Below, piece after piece: positions 26,475 to 34,881 of a stretch of DNA of 64,000 bases (its first letter is position 1; every line of letters begins with the position of its first letter). The position numbers were made by a program, and so were the translations under genes. Below the pieces are notes generated by a model. The model was not told the origin of the DNA. It did no database searches and was given only the letters and a program-made list of their open reading frames with translations. This stretch comes from Sphingobium faniae (lineage in GTDB: Bacteria; Pseudomonadota; Alphaproteobacteria; Sphingomonadales; Sphingomonadaceae): assembly GCA_900100475.1 (NCBI GenBank), contig FMTU01000007.1, forward strand, positions 1 to 64,000. Reading direction: 5' to 3'.

Positions 26475-28931
26475 ATGACCAGATCCCGTGTCAGCGCTAT
26501 GGTTGCAACGTCCGCCATCGCGCTTGCCGCACATTCCGTACCGGCTTTCGCCCAGGAAAAACCCGCAGAAGCAGAAGCAGTTAATCCCAGCACCATCGTC
26601 GTTACGGCGCGCCGGCGCGAAGAAAATCTGCTCGACGTTCCGGTCGCGGTGCAGGCTCTTTCGGGCGATGCGCTGATGACCAGAGGTGTGGAGCGCGTTG
26701 ACGATCTCCAGACCGCGACTCCGGGTTTGAAAATGGCGCCGACGGCCGGTCGCCGTTCCAACTCACAATATGAACTGCGCGGCATCACGACGATCGAATC
26801 GTTGATCACGGAAGATCCGGCGGTCGGCGTCTATGTCGATGACGTCTATCGCGCCCGCGCCACGGGCACCAACCAGTCCTTCTTCGATATTTCCAATGTT
26901 CAGGTGCTCTACGGTCCGCAGGGCACGCTGTTTGGCCGTAATTCGACCGGCGGCGCCATCCTGATCAATTCGAACCGCCCGACCGATCGGTTCGAGGGAT
27001 CGCTGGAGGCGGGCTATGGCAATCTCGATCAATATAAGGTGACGGCTGTCCTGAACGTGCCGTTATCGGACAAGCTGCAAGTCCGCCTCGCCGGTGAGCG
27101 GACGAAGGCTGACGGCTATGTACTCAATGGTTCTACGGGCAATATGCTGGGCAGCAAGGATAGCTGGGCGGGCCGCCTGTCCGTCCGCTTCGCGCCGACC
27201 GACACCGTCGAAAACCTGCTGATCGTCAACGGCTACAAAGCCAATGATGGTGGCACGCCCAACGTGCTTTACGGTCTGCGCTCCTCGACGACGCCGGATA
27301 TTTATGGACAGGTGCCCGCGCTTGCCTTTGCGCCGGGGTTGGTGGCGCTGGCTCAGGCCGCCATGGCCGCTGAACGGCAGCGCGGGTACAGGACGACCTA
27401 TCTGGATGCTGCCGGGGCCACCATTCCGGGCGTCGCGGCTCCTCTGACGGGGATGACCGGCTATTTCCTCAAGGGAACGGCGCTGCTTGGTCGCGATCCT
27501 TATGAAAAACCGCGCAATGTCGGCATCTCGAACACGACGACATTCGAATTGAGCGACTCAGTGACGCTGAAGAACATCTTCGGCTATAATTACACGAAGC
27601 TGGAAACATCGACGGACCTTGACGGCACGCCGCTGAAGCTGGTCGACACCTATTATCTGACGAAGAACAATCAGTTCTCGGATGAAATCCAGCTCCTGGG
27701 TGAAACGGGCCGGTTGAACTGGGTTCTGGGCGGCATGTATTTCCAGGAAAAGGGCACCGACTTCCAGCCGGCGGTGCAATTCGTCGCCTCTTATGGCAGT
27801 TCGTTGCTGCGCGGCCTCAACCGCAGCATCGGTCTCTTCGGCCAAGGCACCTACAAGCTGACCGACCAGCTTAGCCTGACGGCCGGCGCGCGTTATACAT
27901 GGGACACGCGCAAGGTTCGCTATCTGGACAATCTCTCTGCGCCGGTCGGCGCGTCCCTGGTGACGGATGGCGGATATGGAGTCGATTATTCGGCTTCCGA
28001 CGCATGCAACCTGAAGGCCGCGCCGGCGGGGCAGCCCTCTCTCATCAACGATGGCATTTGCGGCATCAATCGCAAGGCCAAGTTCAAGGAGCCATCCTAC
28101 ACGATTACGCTGGATTACAAGCCCGATCCGGACACCCTGCTCTATATCTCGCATCGGCATGGTTATCGCGCAGGTGGGTTCAACGCCCGCATCTCGCCGA
28201 ACGGGTCCTATGATGTGCAGTTCGCCAACACACAGGCTTTCGCGCCCGAGAAGGTCAACGACATCGAAATCGGCTTCAAAGGCAACTATCGTTTCGGTGA
28301 CGTGCGCGTCCGGACGAGCATCGCGGCTTACAATGCCTGGTATTCGGGTATCCAGAAACAGGTCACGCAGTTCGTGAACGGCGCGGGCGTCACCATCATC
28401 ACCAATGCGGGCGATGCGGAAGTCAAGGGTTTCGAAGCCAATCTGGGCATTACGCCGGTCAGCGGTTTCGATATTGACGGCTTCGTCAGCTACACGGACG
28501 GACATTACAAGGACTTCCCGAACCCCGATCCCAATGCCATTCCGGCGCTCAAGCTGATCCAGTCGGTGCCGTTCACCACGGCGAAATGGACAGGCGGCGT
28601 GACGACCGCGCTGACGCCGATCGACAATGAAATGGGCCGGGTGAGCTGGATCACCAGCTATTCCTATCGCTCATCCTATTATGGCGGCAATTCGCTGCCG
28701 TCGCTCAACGAAGAAGCCCGCATGCCGATCCAGCACAATGTCAACATGATGTTGAATTGGGACAATATCGGAAGCAGCAACTTCTCGGCTTCGCTCTGGG
28801 CGCGCAACCTGACCAACGAACTGCGCTATCTGGGTGTGATCGACCTCGTGCCGACCTTTGGCATTGCCGTGGCGACCATTGGTGAACCGCGCACCTATGG
28901 CTTTACGCTGAAATATAAGTTCGGCCAGTAA
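26475..28931 (+). CDS. TonB-dependent outer-membrane receptor
   Basis: An 818-residue receptor. The signal peptide ends at about residue 26 (VPAFAQ), followed by the plug domain with VVTARRREENLLDVPVAVQAL and ITTIESLITEDPAVGVYVDDVYRA, then a 22-strand barrel ending in YGFTLKYKFGQ with the terminal aromatic-rich strand. Receptors of this type in sphingomonads import hydrophobic or aromatic compounds as well as iron chelates. Its location inside the catabolic cluster and a leader with the AGTTACCTAGT motif suggest substrate uptake across the outer membrane. A strong terminator follows. Confidence 0.93.
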   Translation: MTRSRVSAMVATSAIALAAHSVPAFAQEKPAEAEAVNPSTIVVTARRREENLLDVPVAVQALSGDALMTRGVERVDDLQTATPGLKMAPTAGRRSNSQYELRGITTIESLITEDPAVGVYVDDVYRARATGTNQSFFDISNVQVLYGPQGTLFGRNSTGGAILINSNRPTDRFEGSLEAGYGNLDQYKVTAVLNVPLSDKLQVRLAGERTKADGYVLNGSTGNMLGSKDSWAGRLSVRFAPTDTVENLLIVNGYKANDGGTPNVLYGLRSSTTPDIYGQVPALAFAPGLVALAQAAMAAERQRGYRTTYLDAAGATIPGVAAPLTGMTGYFLKGTALLGRDPYEKPRNVGISNTTTFELSDSVTLKNIFGYNYTKLETSTDLDGTPLKLVDTYYLTKNNQFSDEIQLLGETGRLNWVLGGMYFQEKGTDFQPAVQFVASYGSSLLRGLNRSIGLFGQGTYKLTDQLSLTAGARYTWDTRKVRYLDNLSAPVGASLVTDGGYGVDYSASDACNLKAAPAGQPSLINDGICGINRKAKFKEPSYTITLDYKPDPDTLLYISHRHGYRAGGFNARISPNGSYDVQFANTQAFAPEKVNDIEIGFKGNYRFGDVRVRTSIAAYNAWYSGIQKQVTQFVNGAGVTIITNAGDAEVKGFEANLGITPVSGFDIDGFVSYTDGHYKDFPNPDPNAIPALKLIQSVPFTTAKWTGGVTTALTPIDNEMGRVSWITSYSYRSSYYGGNSLPSLNEEARMPIQHNVNMMLNWDNIGSSNFSASLWARNLTNELRYLGVIDLVPTFGIAVATIGEPRTYGFTLKYKFGQ

Positions 28932-28953
28932 AGGGCGGAACTGAACACCCAAT

Positions 28954-28984
28954 AAATGTCCCCGCAGATCGCGGGGACATTTTT
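28954..28984 (+). terminator. Rho-independent terminator after the TonB receptor
   Basis: A 12-base perfect stem (28954-28965 with 28971-28982) encloses a 5-base loop and ends in TTTT. It lies 22 bases past the receptor stop and 65 bases before the stop of the convergent P450 gene. The A-rich left arm means it can also act on the opposite strand. Confidence 0.9.
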
Positions 28985-29046
28985 CATGCCGCTTGTGGAT
29001 CGAAGCCGCCGCTGGCGAAAGCCACGCCTCCCGCAGCGCAGCCCCT

Positions 29047-30264
29047 TCAAATATCCCACTGCAACCACAATTCGCTGACCGTGTTGACCATGGCGGACTG
29101 CTGACGTGGCACAGTCCCTGCCTTGACATGGAATTCGGGAATGCGCGGTAGCCATTCCTGCAGCCATACCATGACCTCCCGCTTCGCCAGGATCGAGCCG
29201 GGGCAGCGGTGCGGACCATTGCCGAAGGTTGCATGAGGGATGGGCGCAGGCCGGTTGAAATCGACCGTCAACGGGTTCGGCACCGTCTCTTCGTCCAGTC
29301 CGACGAGCGCCGATACGCCCTGGATCTGATCCCCGGCCTTCAGCGTGACGCCACAGAATTCGCGATCCTTTCGGATCAGGCGGGCTGTATTGGATACGCC
29401 ATGGCGCCGGAAAAGTTCTTCCACGGCATGGGGGACAAGGTCCGGATTATGGACCAGTTGCTTCACATGCGCGGGATTTTGAGCCAGGAACTTGGCGCAG
29501 AAGCCCAACATATTCTTGACCGTATCCAGTCCGCCAGACAGCGCCAGCGTGGCCATGCCCACGGCTTTGCGTTCCTCGATCTTCTCGCCGTTGACCTTCG
29601 CGTTCATGATCCTGGTCAACAGGTCGTCGGTCGGATGCTGCTTACGCAATTCAATCTGCCGCTCGATATATTGCATCAGGCCGATGCGCGCCTCATGGGC
29701 CATGGCGGGATCGGGCGACTGGGCGATGGCGTCGGCGAACGGCAGCAACTGCTCGCGATCCTCCAGCGGCAGACCCATCATCGTCAGAAAAACGATGATG
29801 GGCAGCACTTTCGTATATTCAGTGACGAATTCGCATTCACCCCGAGGATGGAAGCCTTCGATAAGGTCGATGGTGAATTCACGAACCACATCCTCGACCT
29901 GCGCGACGACCTTGGGCGAGAAGGCGGGCGAAATCAGCAGGCGATAGGGGCCGTGTTCCGGCGGTTCGATATCGATCGGCGGGGCCGGAAACGGTCGCTG
30001 CTGCCTGGGCACAAGAGCGCCCGCCATGCCGAAATGTTCATAGTCATGTTGCAGTTCAAGGATGTCCTTGGCCCGGGTGCACATCCAGAGGCCGCCATTG
30101 CGCGGCGTCCAGAAGATGCGAGGGCAATTGTCCTGCACCCATTTCCAGCTCAGATGCACGTCTTCGCGGTTACCGGGCAGATCGAACAGATCAATGTCGA
30201 CCACCAGTTCCGGCGGCACATGCGGCGGAGGAGTGGCGAGCGGGAGAGATTGATAGGCAGTCAT
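29047..30264 (-). CDS. cytochrome P450, CYP101 (P450cam)-like
   Basis: A P450 of 405 residues that closely follows the P450cam pattern. The N-terminus PPHVPPELVVDIDLFDLP, the I-helix ALSGGLDTVKNMLGF (with the conserved Asp-Thr pair that delivers protons), the K-helix AVEELFRR and the heme loop FGNGPHRCPGSILAKRE all align with it, and the tail WLPRIPEF is also shared. CYP101 enzymes hydroxylate camphor, ionones and related terpenoid ketones and use a putidaredoxin-like ferredoxin such as that at 1788. Heme-loop Cys is present. The gene leads a strand with two CoA-transferases upstream. Confidence 0.92.
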   Translation of the reverse strand: MTAYQSLPLATPPPHVPPELVVDIDLFDLPGNREDVHLSWKWVQDNCPRIFWTPRNGGLWMCTRAKDILELQHDYEHFGMAGALVPRQQRPFPAPPIDIEPPEHGPYRLLISPAFSPKVVAQVEDVVREFTIDLIEGFHPRGECEFVTEYTKVLPIIVFLTMMGLPLEDREQLLPFADAIAQSPDPAMAHEARIGLMQYIERQIELRKQHPTDDLLTRIMNAKVNGEKIEERKAVGMATLALSGGLDTVKNMLGFCAKFLAQNPAHVKQLVHNPDLVPHAVEELFRRHGVSNTARLIRKDREFCGVTLKAGDQIQGVSALVGLDEETVPNPLTVDFNRPAPIPHATFGNGPHRCPGSILAKREVMVWLQEWLPRIPEFHVKAGTVPRQQSAMVNTVSELWLQWDI

Positions 30265-30304
30265 GACGAAGTTCCTTAAAAAGAAGGCAGAGAATGAAGG
30301 AGCA

Positions 30305-31528
30305 TCAGATCACGCCTCCGGCTTTCAGTTCGGCTATCTCTGCTTCGTCAAGGCCGAGAAGGCCGCCATATACTTCCTGGTTGGATGCGCCCAAAGCCTC
30401 ACCCGCCCAGCGGACCTGCCCTGGATTGTTCACCAGACGCGGGACCACGCCTTGCATCTGCACGGTGCGGCCCTTGCAATCCTCTGCTTCCACGATGTTG
30501 CCGCGCGCGGCGACATGGGGGTCTTCCAGCAGGTTAAGCGTCGAATTGATCGGTGAGAAGGAGAGGTCCGCCTCGGTGAAGATGGCGGCCAGTTCGTCAT
30601 AGCTGCGCTCCGCCATCCATTTGCGGATGATCGGATCGGGCGCGCGCATGTTCTTCTGCAGCACCTCATTACTATATTCCGGACGGTCGATCTGCGGGAT
30701 GATCTGTTTCAGCCGATCCCATTGCGCGGGCTGGACGGGCATCATGTTCATGAGCTTGCCGTCCGCCGTATGATAGGCCACGCCCTGCGGCAGGCCGCGC
30801 GGAGGCTGGTCGTCGATGGGCATGGAACCGACCCGTTCGTTGACCTCGCCGGTCAGCGAATATTTGACGAAGTTCGAACCGGAAATGCGCATGATCGGCT
30901 CATAGAGGCCGAGTTCGACCCACTCGCCCTTGCCGGTGCCGCCGGCACAGTCCCGCCGCCGGATCGCTTCCAGCGCGCCCAGAGCCGCAAAGGTCCCGGT
31001 CACATAATCGGCGATGGGCAGGCCCGGCAAGGCGGGCGGCCGATCCGGAAAACCCGTTTGATACCACAGGCCGCCAAACGCGGCGCCCACATGGTCGTAG
31101 CCGGGCCTTGCGCTATTTGGGCCGGTCTGGCCGAAACCCGATACGCTCACATAAACAAGGCGCGGGTTGCGCTGCGAAAGGGTTTCATAGTCGAGGCCCC
31201 AGCGAGCCACCGTGCCCGGCTTGAAATTCTCGACAAGGATGTCGGCCCAGTCCACCAGGCGCAGGATGAGGTCGCGGCCCTCGGCCGTGCGCATGTCGAG
31301 GGTGATGGAACGTTTGTTGCGCCCTTCGACCGGCCAGTAGATGTCCTGTTCACGCATCCGGTCGCCGTGGCCGTCGGGCCGCTCGACCTTGATGACGTCA
31401 GCGCCGAAATCGGCCATCAGCGTGGAGCAGAACGGCCCCGCGATCATCATGCCGATGTCGAGAACCTTGAGCCGCGGCGCGCCGTCCGTCAGGTCCGGAC
31501 GGACGCGCGGTTCCTGTTTGACGATCAT
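30305..31528 (-). CDS. class III CoA-transferase (CaiB/BaiF family)
   Basis: A 407-residue family III CoA-transferase. The signature KVLDIGMMIAGPF, GADVIKVERPDGHGD and NKRSITLDMR is clear and Asp174 in PIADYVTG is the catalytic aspartate. I chose ATG 31528 (MIVKQEP) with AAGGAG 8 bases upstream; a GTG at 31537 is in frame. The start overlaps the stop of the next gene (ATGA). Its partner is a shorter relative, so the two may form a heteromer or act in sequence. Confidence 0.92.
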   Translation of the reverse strand: MIVKQEPRVRPDLTDGAPRLKVLDIGMMIAGPFCSTLMADFGADVIKVERPDGHGDRMREQDIYWPVEGRNKRSITLDMRTAEGRDLILRLVDWADILVENFKPGTVARWGLDYETLSQRNPRLVYVSVSGFGQTGPNSARPGYDHVGAAFGGLWYQTGFPDRPPALPGLPIADYVTGTFAALGALEAIRRRDCAGGTGKGEWVELGLYEPIMRISGSNFVKYSLTGEVNERVGSMPIDDQPPRGLPQGVAYHTADGKLMNMMPVQPAQWDRLKQIIPQIDRPEYSNEVLQKNMRAPDPIIRKWMAERSYDELAAIFTEADLSFSPINSTLNLLEDPHVAARGNIVEAEDCKGRTVQMQGVVPRLVNNPGQVRWAGEALGASNQEVYGGLLGLDEAEIAELKAGGVI

Positions 31529-32619
31529 ATGTTCCACTCCTTCCGGGCCGCTTCCAACGCGGTCCAGCCGCCCTGACGCACCAGCGCGCCCTGACCGTCG
31601 ATCGACGGAATTTTCTTCAGCAACCGGGTCGCCATGCCCATGATGGGCGAGGCGCAGGCCATCGGTCCCTGCCCATCGAAGCCATGCAACATGCCAAGCG
31701 AGTTGAGGCCGGGATCGTGGACCGCTTCATCGACGGTCTGGGCCAGGCCGACCGGCACGCCAAGGCGCTGAAGAAGCGGAACGATTTCGTCCGCGTCGCG
31801 CTGGGCGATGGCGTCGGCGATCGCCTCCATCGTCTCGCGGCCGCGTCCCGCCAGCCCCGTGATCCCCATTTCTTCCAGCAGTTCGCGCAGGCCCTCGGCC
31901 GGAGTCAGGGTGATGTAGCGCCCGTCGCGGGTGCGATAGCTGCCGCGCCAGTCATTATTATCGGCAAATGTGCGCGCGTCATGGCCGATGGCGTTCACAT
32001 ATTGCGGAAACATCCACGCGACGCCGGCGGCGGCCAGCGGAACATCGACGCGAACGGCGGAGCGGTCCGGGACGCCAAGCCACGACAGGGCGCCGATGAC
32101 CGAATACATCGAAGCGGCATAGTCGAAGGTGGGATAGGCGAAATTGTAGATCGCCTTGCCGTCGCGGTCGCGGCTGTAATGCAGCGATCCGGTGATCGCC
32201 TGAATTTCCGGGTCGTGCGCGCGCGCCATCTTATAGGGGCCTTCGACGCCGAAGCCGGTCAGGGAAATATAGATCACTTTCGGATTGATTTCCGCGATCC
32301 GGGCAAAGCCAACGCCCAGCCTGTCACAGACGCCGGGCCGGAAACCTTCGATGACGATGTCCGCTTCTCTGGCAAGATCGTGGCAAAGTTTCAGATCGTC
32401 GGGCTTCTTGAGGTCGAGCGCGATGCTTGCCTTGCCGCGATTATAGGCTTCGAAATAGGCGGGCATCACGTCGCGTTCGCGGTCGCCATGCGGCGGCGCT
32501 TCCACCTTGAGGACGGTCGCGCCAAGATCCGCGAGGATCTGGCTGGCGAAGGGGCCGGGGGTGAATATGGAAAGGTCGAGGACCCTGATTCGACTTAGCG
32601 GCGGCGCGCTCGAAGGCAT
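31525..32619 (-). CDS. class III CoA-transferase (CaiB/BaiF family), shorter paralog
   Basis: A 364-residue CoA-transferase. It has IRVLDLSIFTPGPFASQIL and GATVLKVEAPPHGDRER, with Asp166 in PTFDYAAS as the likely catalytic aspartate. It is about 40 residues shorter than typical members and lacks the NKRS motif form (NRGKASIALDL instead). The ATG at 32619 has GGAGAG just upstream. Together with the overlapping 30305 gene and the downstream P450 it forms a co-oriented unit read away from the TetR gene at 32732. Confidence 0.9.
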   Translation of the reverse strand: MPSSAPPLSRIRVLDLSIFTPGPFASQILADLGATVLKVEAPPHGDRERDVMPAYFEAYNRGKASIALDLKKPDDLKLCHDLAREADIVIEGFRPGVCDRLGVGFARIAEINPKVIYISLTGFGVEGPYKMARAHDPEIQAITGSLHYSRDRDGKAIYNFAYPTFDYAASMYSVIGALSWLGVPDRSAVRVDVPLAAAGVAWMFPQYVNAIGHDARTFADNNDWRGSYRTRDGRYITLTPAEGLRELLEEMGITGLAGRGRETMEAIADAIAQRDADEIVPLLQRLGVPVGLAQTVDEAVHDPGLNSLGMLHGFDGQGPMACASPIMGMATRLLKKIPSIDGQGALVRQGGWTALEAARKEWNI

Positions 32620-32731
32620 TTTTCTCTCCAATAGCCAGATGCAGGATGTTTCCTAACATATATATCTAGCGCTCGATATATTAAAAACGCAAATATGCCG
32701 AACCCACGCCGAACACGGCTTTCGAACCGGA

Positions 32732-33388
32732 TCAGCGCGAGGCGGCGTCGATGAATTCGCCGAAATTTTCGACCTCGCCCACGCGGGCGAGCGAATCGAC
32801 CAAAAGTTCCATTTTCACGGCCAGCAAGGGTGGAATGGCAGCCCCGGACATCTGGTCCAGGGACAGGTTTTGAATACCGGCGATATAAAGTTCGGCGATC
32901 AGCCGGCTGCGTTGCGCCAGCCATGGATCATCCTTGTCCAGCATAGCACGGCAGAAGGCGGACACCTGTTCAATCGACCGTTCCCGTTGATCCTGCATCA
33001 TTTTCAGCAGGATTTCCGCTTCTGAATTCTGTTGGAAACTGACCAGGAGCCGACAGCGCAAGCCGGCGACATGGGCGTCGATATTCGCCACTGCGCGGTC
33101 GACCAGGGCAGCGACCCCCTTGCGGAGCGGTTGCGGCGCCAATCCGTCCATATCCCGGTCGATCTGGTCCCCTGCGGCTTCTATCACCGCCTTGAAAAGG
33201 CCGAGCTTATTGCCGAAATGGTAGTAAACGGGCGGAATGGTCAACCCGGCCTCCCGGGCGATCTGGGAGACAGGCGTCGCGGCAAAACCCTGACGCACGA
33301 AAAGGCGTCTTGCGACCTCCAGAATGCGCGCTTTGGACGCATCGCCGCGGCCGTGCCACTTGTCCAGTTCTCCTTTGAGCTTCGACAC
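32732..33388 (-). CDS. TetR-family transcriptional regulator
   Basis: A 218-residue repressor. The helix-turn-helix (residues about 18-63) reads ARILEVARRLFVRQGFAATP then IAREAGLTIPPVYYHFGNK. The C-terminal domain resembles those of regulators of CoA-thioester catabolism, with an extended helix bundle. It lies 112 bases upstream of the CoA-transferase operon on the same strand; the AT-rich gap (32620-32731, with TATATAT and CGATATATTA) should contain the operon promoter and possibly its operator. A role in controlling the whole catabolic cluster is possible. Confidence 0.9.
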   Translation of the reverse strand: MSKLKGELDKWHGRGDASKARILEVARRLFVRQGFAATPVSQIAREAGLTIPPVYYHFGNKLGLFKAVIEAAGDQIDRDMDGLAPQPLRKGVAALVDRAVANIDAHVAGLRCRLLVSFQQNSEAEILLKMMQDQRERSIEQVSAFCRAMLDKDDPWLAQRSRLIAELYIAGIQNLSLDQMSGAAIPPLLAVKMELLVDSLARVGEVENFGEFIDAASR

Positions 33389-33650
33389 TTCTGGTCCTCT
33401 TCAAGCATTGGGAAACGGGCGACCGGCAGTGCAGCTATGAACAAGGAAGAACGATCCCGCAACCGCCAGGCGCGAGCCACGCTGCGGCTGAAACCAGCGG
33501 ACCGGGCGGCTCTGCCCTTGCAGCCAAACCCGCAAGGCCGGGAAAAGCATGGGCAGTGACACGCACAAGGAGCCGGACATAAATAAAGTCGAGCAGATAC
33601 ACTTGCCTCCGGCTCCGGTACGCGATAGGGAGCCGCCTTCCAGCGAATGC

Positions 33651-33741
33651 GGAGCGGTGGCCGAGTGGTCGAAGGCGCTCGCCTGGAAAGTGAGTATACG
33701 TCAAAAGCGTATCGAGGGTTCGAATCCCTCCCGCTCCGCCA
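33651..33741 (+). tRNA. tRNA-Ser (anticodon GGA)
   Basis: The 91-base gene folds as a class II tRNA. The acceptor stem GGAGCGG (33651-33657) pairs with CCGCTCC (33731-33737), followed by G and an encoded CCA. The anticodon stem CTCGC/GTGAG carries the loop CTGGAAA, giving anticodon GGA that reads UCC/UCU serine codons. A long variable arm and the TTCGAAT T-loop are present. The 3' end of tRNA-Ser is a common integration site, and a different gene community begins just downstream. Confidence 0.97.
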
Positions 33742-34147
33742 CCTAGTCTCAACATATTGCAGACGTTAGAGAATCTGTCGAAAAGCGGCGCAAATTCGCG
33801 CGCGTTCAGTTCAGTTCGGTACTGCAGAGAGTCAGATGCGAACCAAAGATACGGAATTTGGCCCAGCTTTCTCTGCTGCTATCCCCCGCACTACGGAATG
33901 GCTCGCAGCACCTTTTGGCGGCCGCCGCAGGCGTAATGCATAAATCCAGATATCCCGCACGAATACTGTTCTCCGGTACGGCGTAAGAAAAGCTCCCAAC
34001 AATTTTCTGGATGAAACTCGTGCCGAATTGCTCGTGGAAAATCCCGTAAACTACTGATTTTATTGCCTTCCATGCATTCACTTTGACGATATCGCGCCAG
34101 ACCAATAACAGGCGGAAACAGGAAGCAATTCTACCGCGATCGCTCAT
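33742..34147. other. gene-free segment after tRNA-Ser
   Basis: About 400 bases with lower GC than the surroundings. No frame here shows a family signature. No direct repeat of the tRNA 3' end was noticed in the rest of the window by eye, so an attachment site cannot be confirmed. Confidence 0.5.
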
Positions 34148-34188
34148 AAAAAAGGGTTGGAACAGGCAGTTCCGGCCTGTTCCAACCC
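34148..34188 (-). terminator. strong Rho-independent terminator for the minus-strand island operon
   Basis: A 14-base perfect stem (GGGTTGGAACAGGC at 34154-34167 with its complement at 34175-34188) and a 7-base loop are followed, on the minus strand, by six T. It ends the operon that stops at 34241. Confidence 0.92.
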
Positions 34189-34240
34189 TGACAGAAATTT
34201 CAGCGTATCCCTTGACGAAAACCGCAGATTTCTGCGGCTC

Positions 34241-34510
34241 TCACGGCGAAGCTGCAACATCCAACTGATATGTCAACATCAGCAGCGCCTGCCGCACCTG
34301 CCTGATGAAATCCTCGCACATGATGCGTCGGCTGCAGTTCGGCGAAGTGAGCTCGATCAGCCGGGCTTCGAGTACGCTGATGGTGCGTCGCCGACCATCG
34401 GGGCAGATCATCCTGACCTTCATATTGGCCAGTTCGAGAATCGCCCGCCGGGCATCCTCCACCGTGGTACGAGCAGGATCCGCTGCCGCAGGTGCCAGGG
34501 CTCTGTTCAT
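34241..34510 (-). CDS. hypothetical protein, last gene of island operon
   Basis: An 89-residue protein (MNRALAPAAADP onward). Its middle has ARRAILELANMKVRMICPDGRRRTISVLEARLIELT-like helical text, and it has no membrane segment. I do not recognise the family. The ATG overlaps the stop of the DUF5681 gene (ATGA), so it is translationally coupled to it; the coupled pair suggests a joint function, perhaps in phage or mobile-element DNA handling. A strong terminator follows. Confidence 0.75.
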   Translation of the reverse strand: MNRALAPAAADPARTTVEDARRAILELANMKVRMICPDGRRRTISVLEARLIELTSPNCSRRIMCEDFIRQVRQALLMLTYQLDVAASP

Positions 34511-34881
34511 CTTTCGCGCCCGGCATCGGAATTGATGGCGGCGGTCAACTCCCGTTCCTCCAGCTGGCGATGCCATCTTTCTTCCCGCGCCACCCTCTGC
34601 TGACGCGAATATGTCGCCTGGCGCATCAGGTGAATGGCATGAACGGCCGCCAGCCTGTTTTCGGCCTTGCCGGTCGCAAGGCGAAGCATGGTCGCCTTGA
34701 ACAGCGGGACATTCTCTTCCCCGGCGGATGTGCGGATGGTCGTGGGCAGGTTCATGACCTCGATGATCACGTCATCCAGATCCTCGGGAGTTTCCAGCCG
34801 ACGATTCGCGGACTTCGGACGGCCACGGCGGTTACCAGAAGTGCCGCGGGGGAACCGTCCCCTGCTGTCGCGCTCAGCCAT
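34507..34881 (-). CDS. DUF5681 domain protein
   Basis: A 124-residue protein with the DUF5681 start: RDSRGRFPRGTSGNRRGRPKSANRR, a basic, Gly/Arg-rich segment that probably contacts nucleic acid, then a helical C-terminus. This family is usually found near phage terminase genes or DNA methyltransferases. The ATG overlaps the methyltransferase stop by 8 bases (ATGGCTGA), so the two are co-translated. The N-terminal basic residues are the only functional hint. Confidence 0.82.
   Translation of the reverse strand: MAERDSRGRFPRGTSGNRRGRPKSANRRLETPEDLDDVIIEVMNLPTTIRTSAGEENVPLFKATMLRLATGKAENRLAAVHAIHLMRQATYSRQQRVAREERWHRQLEERELTAAINSDAGRER

Noticed and set aside
33806..34147. 113-codon minus-strand frame after tRNA-Ser
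   Set aside because: No ribosome site, no family signature; beyond the operon terminator.
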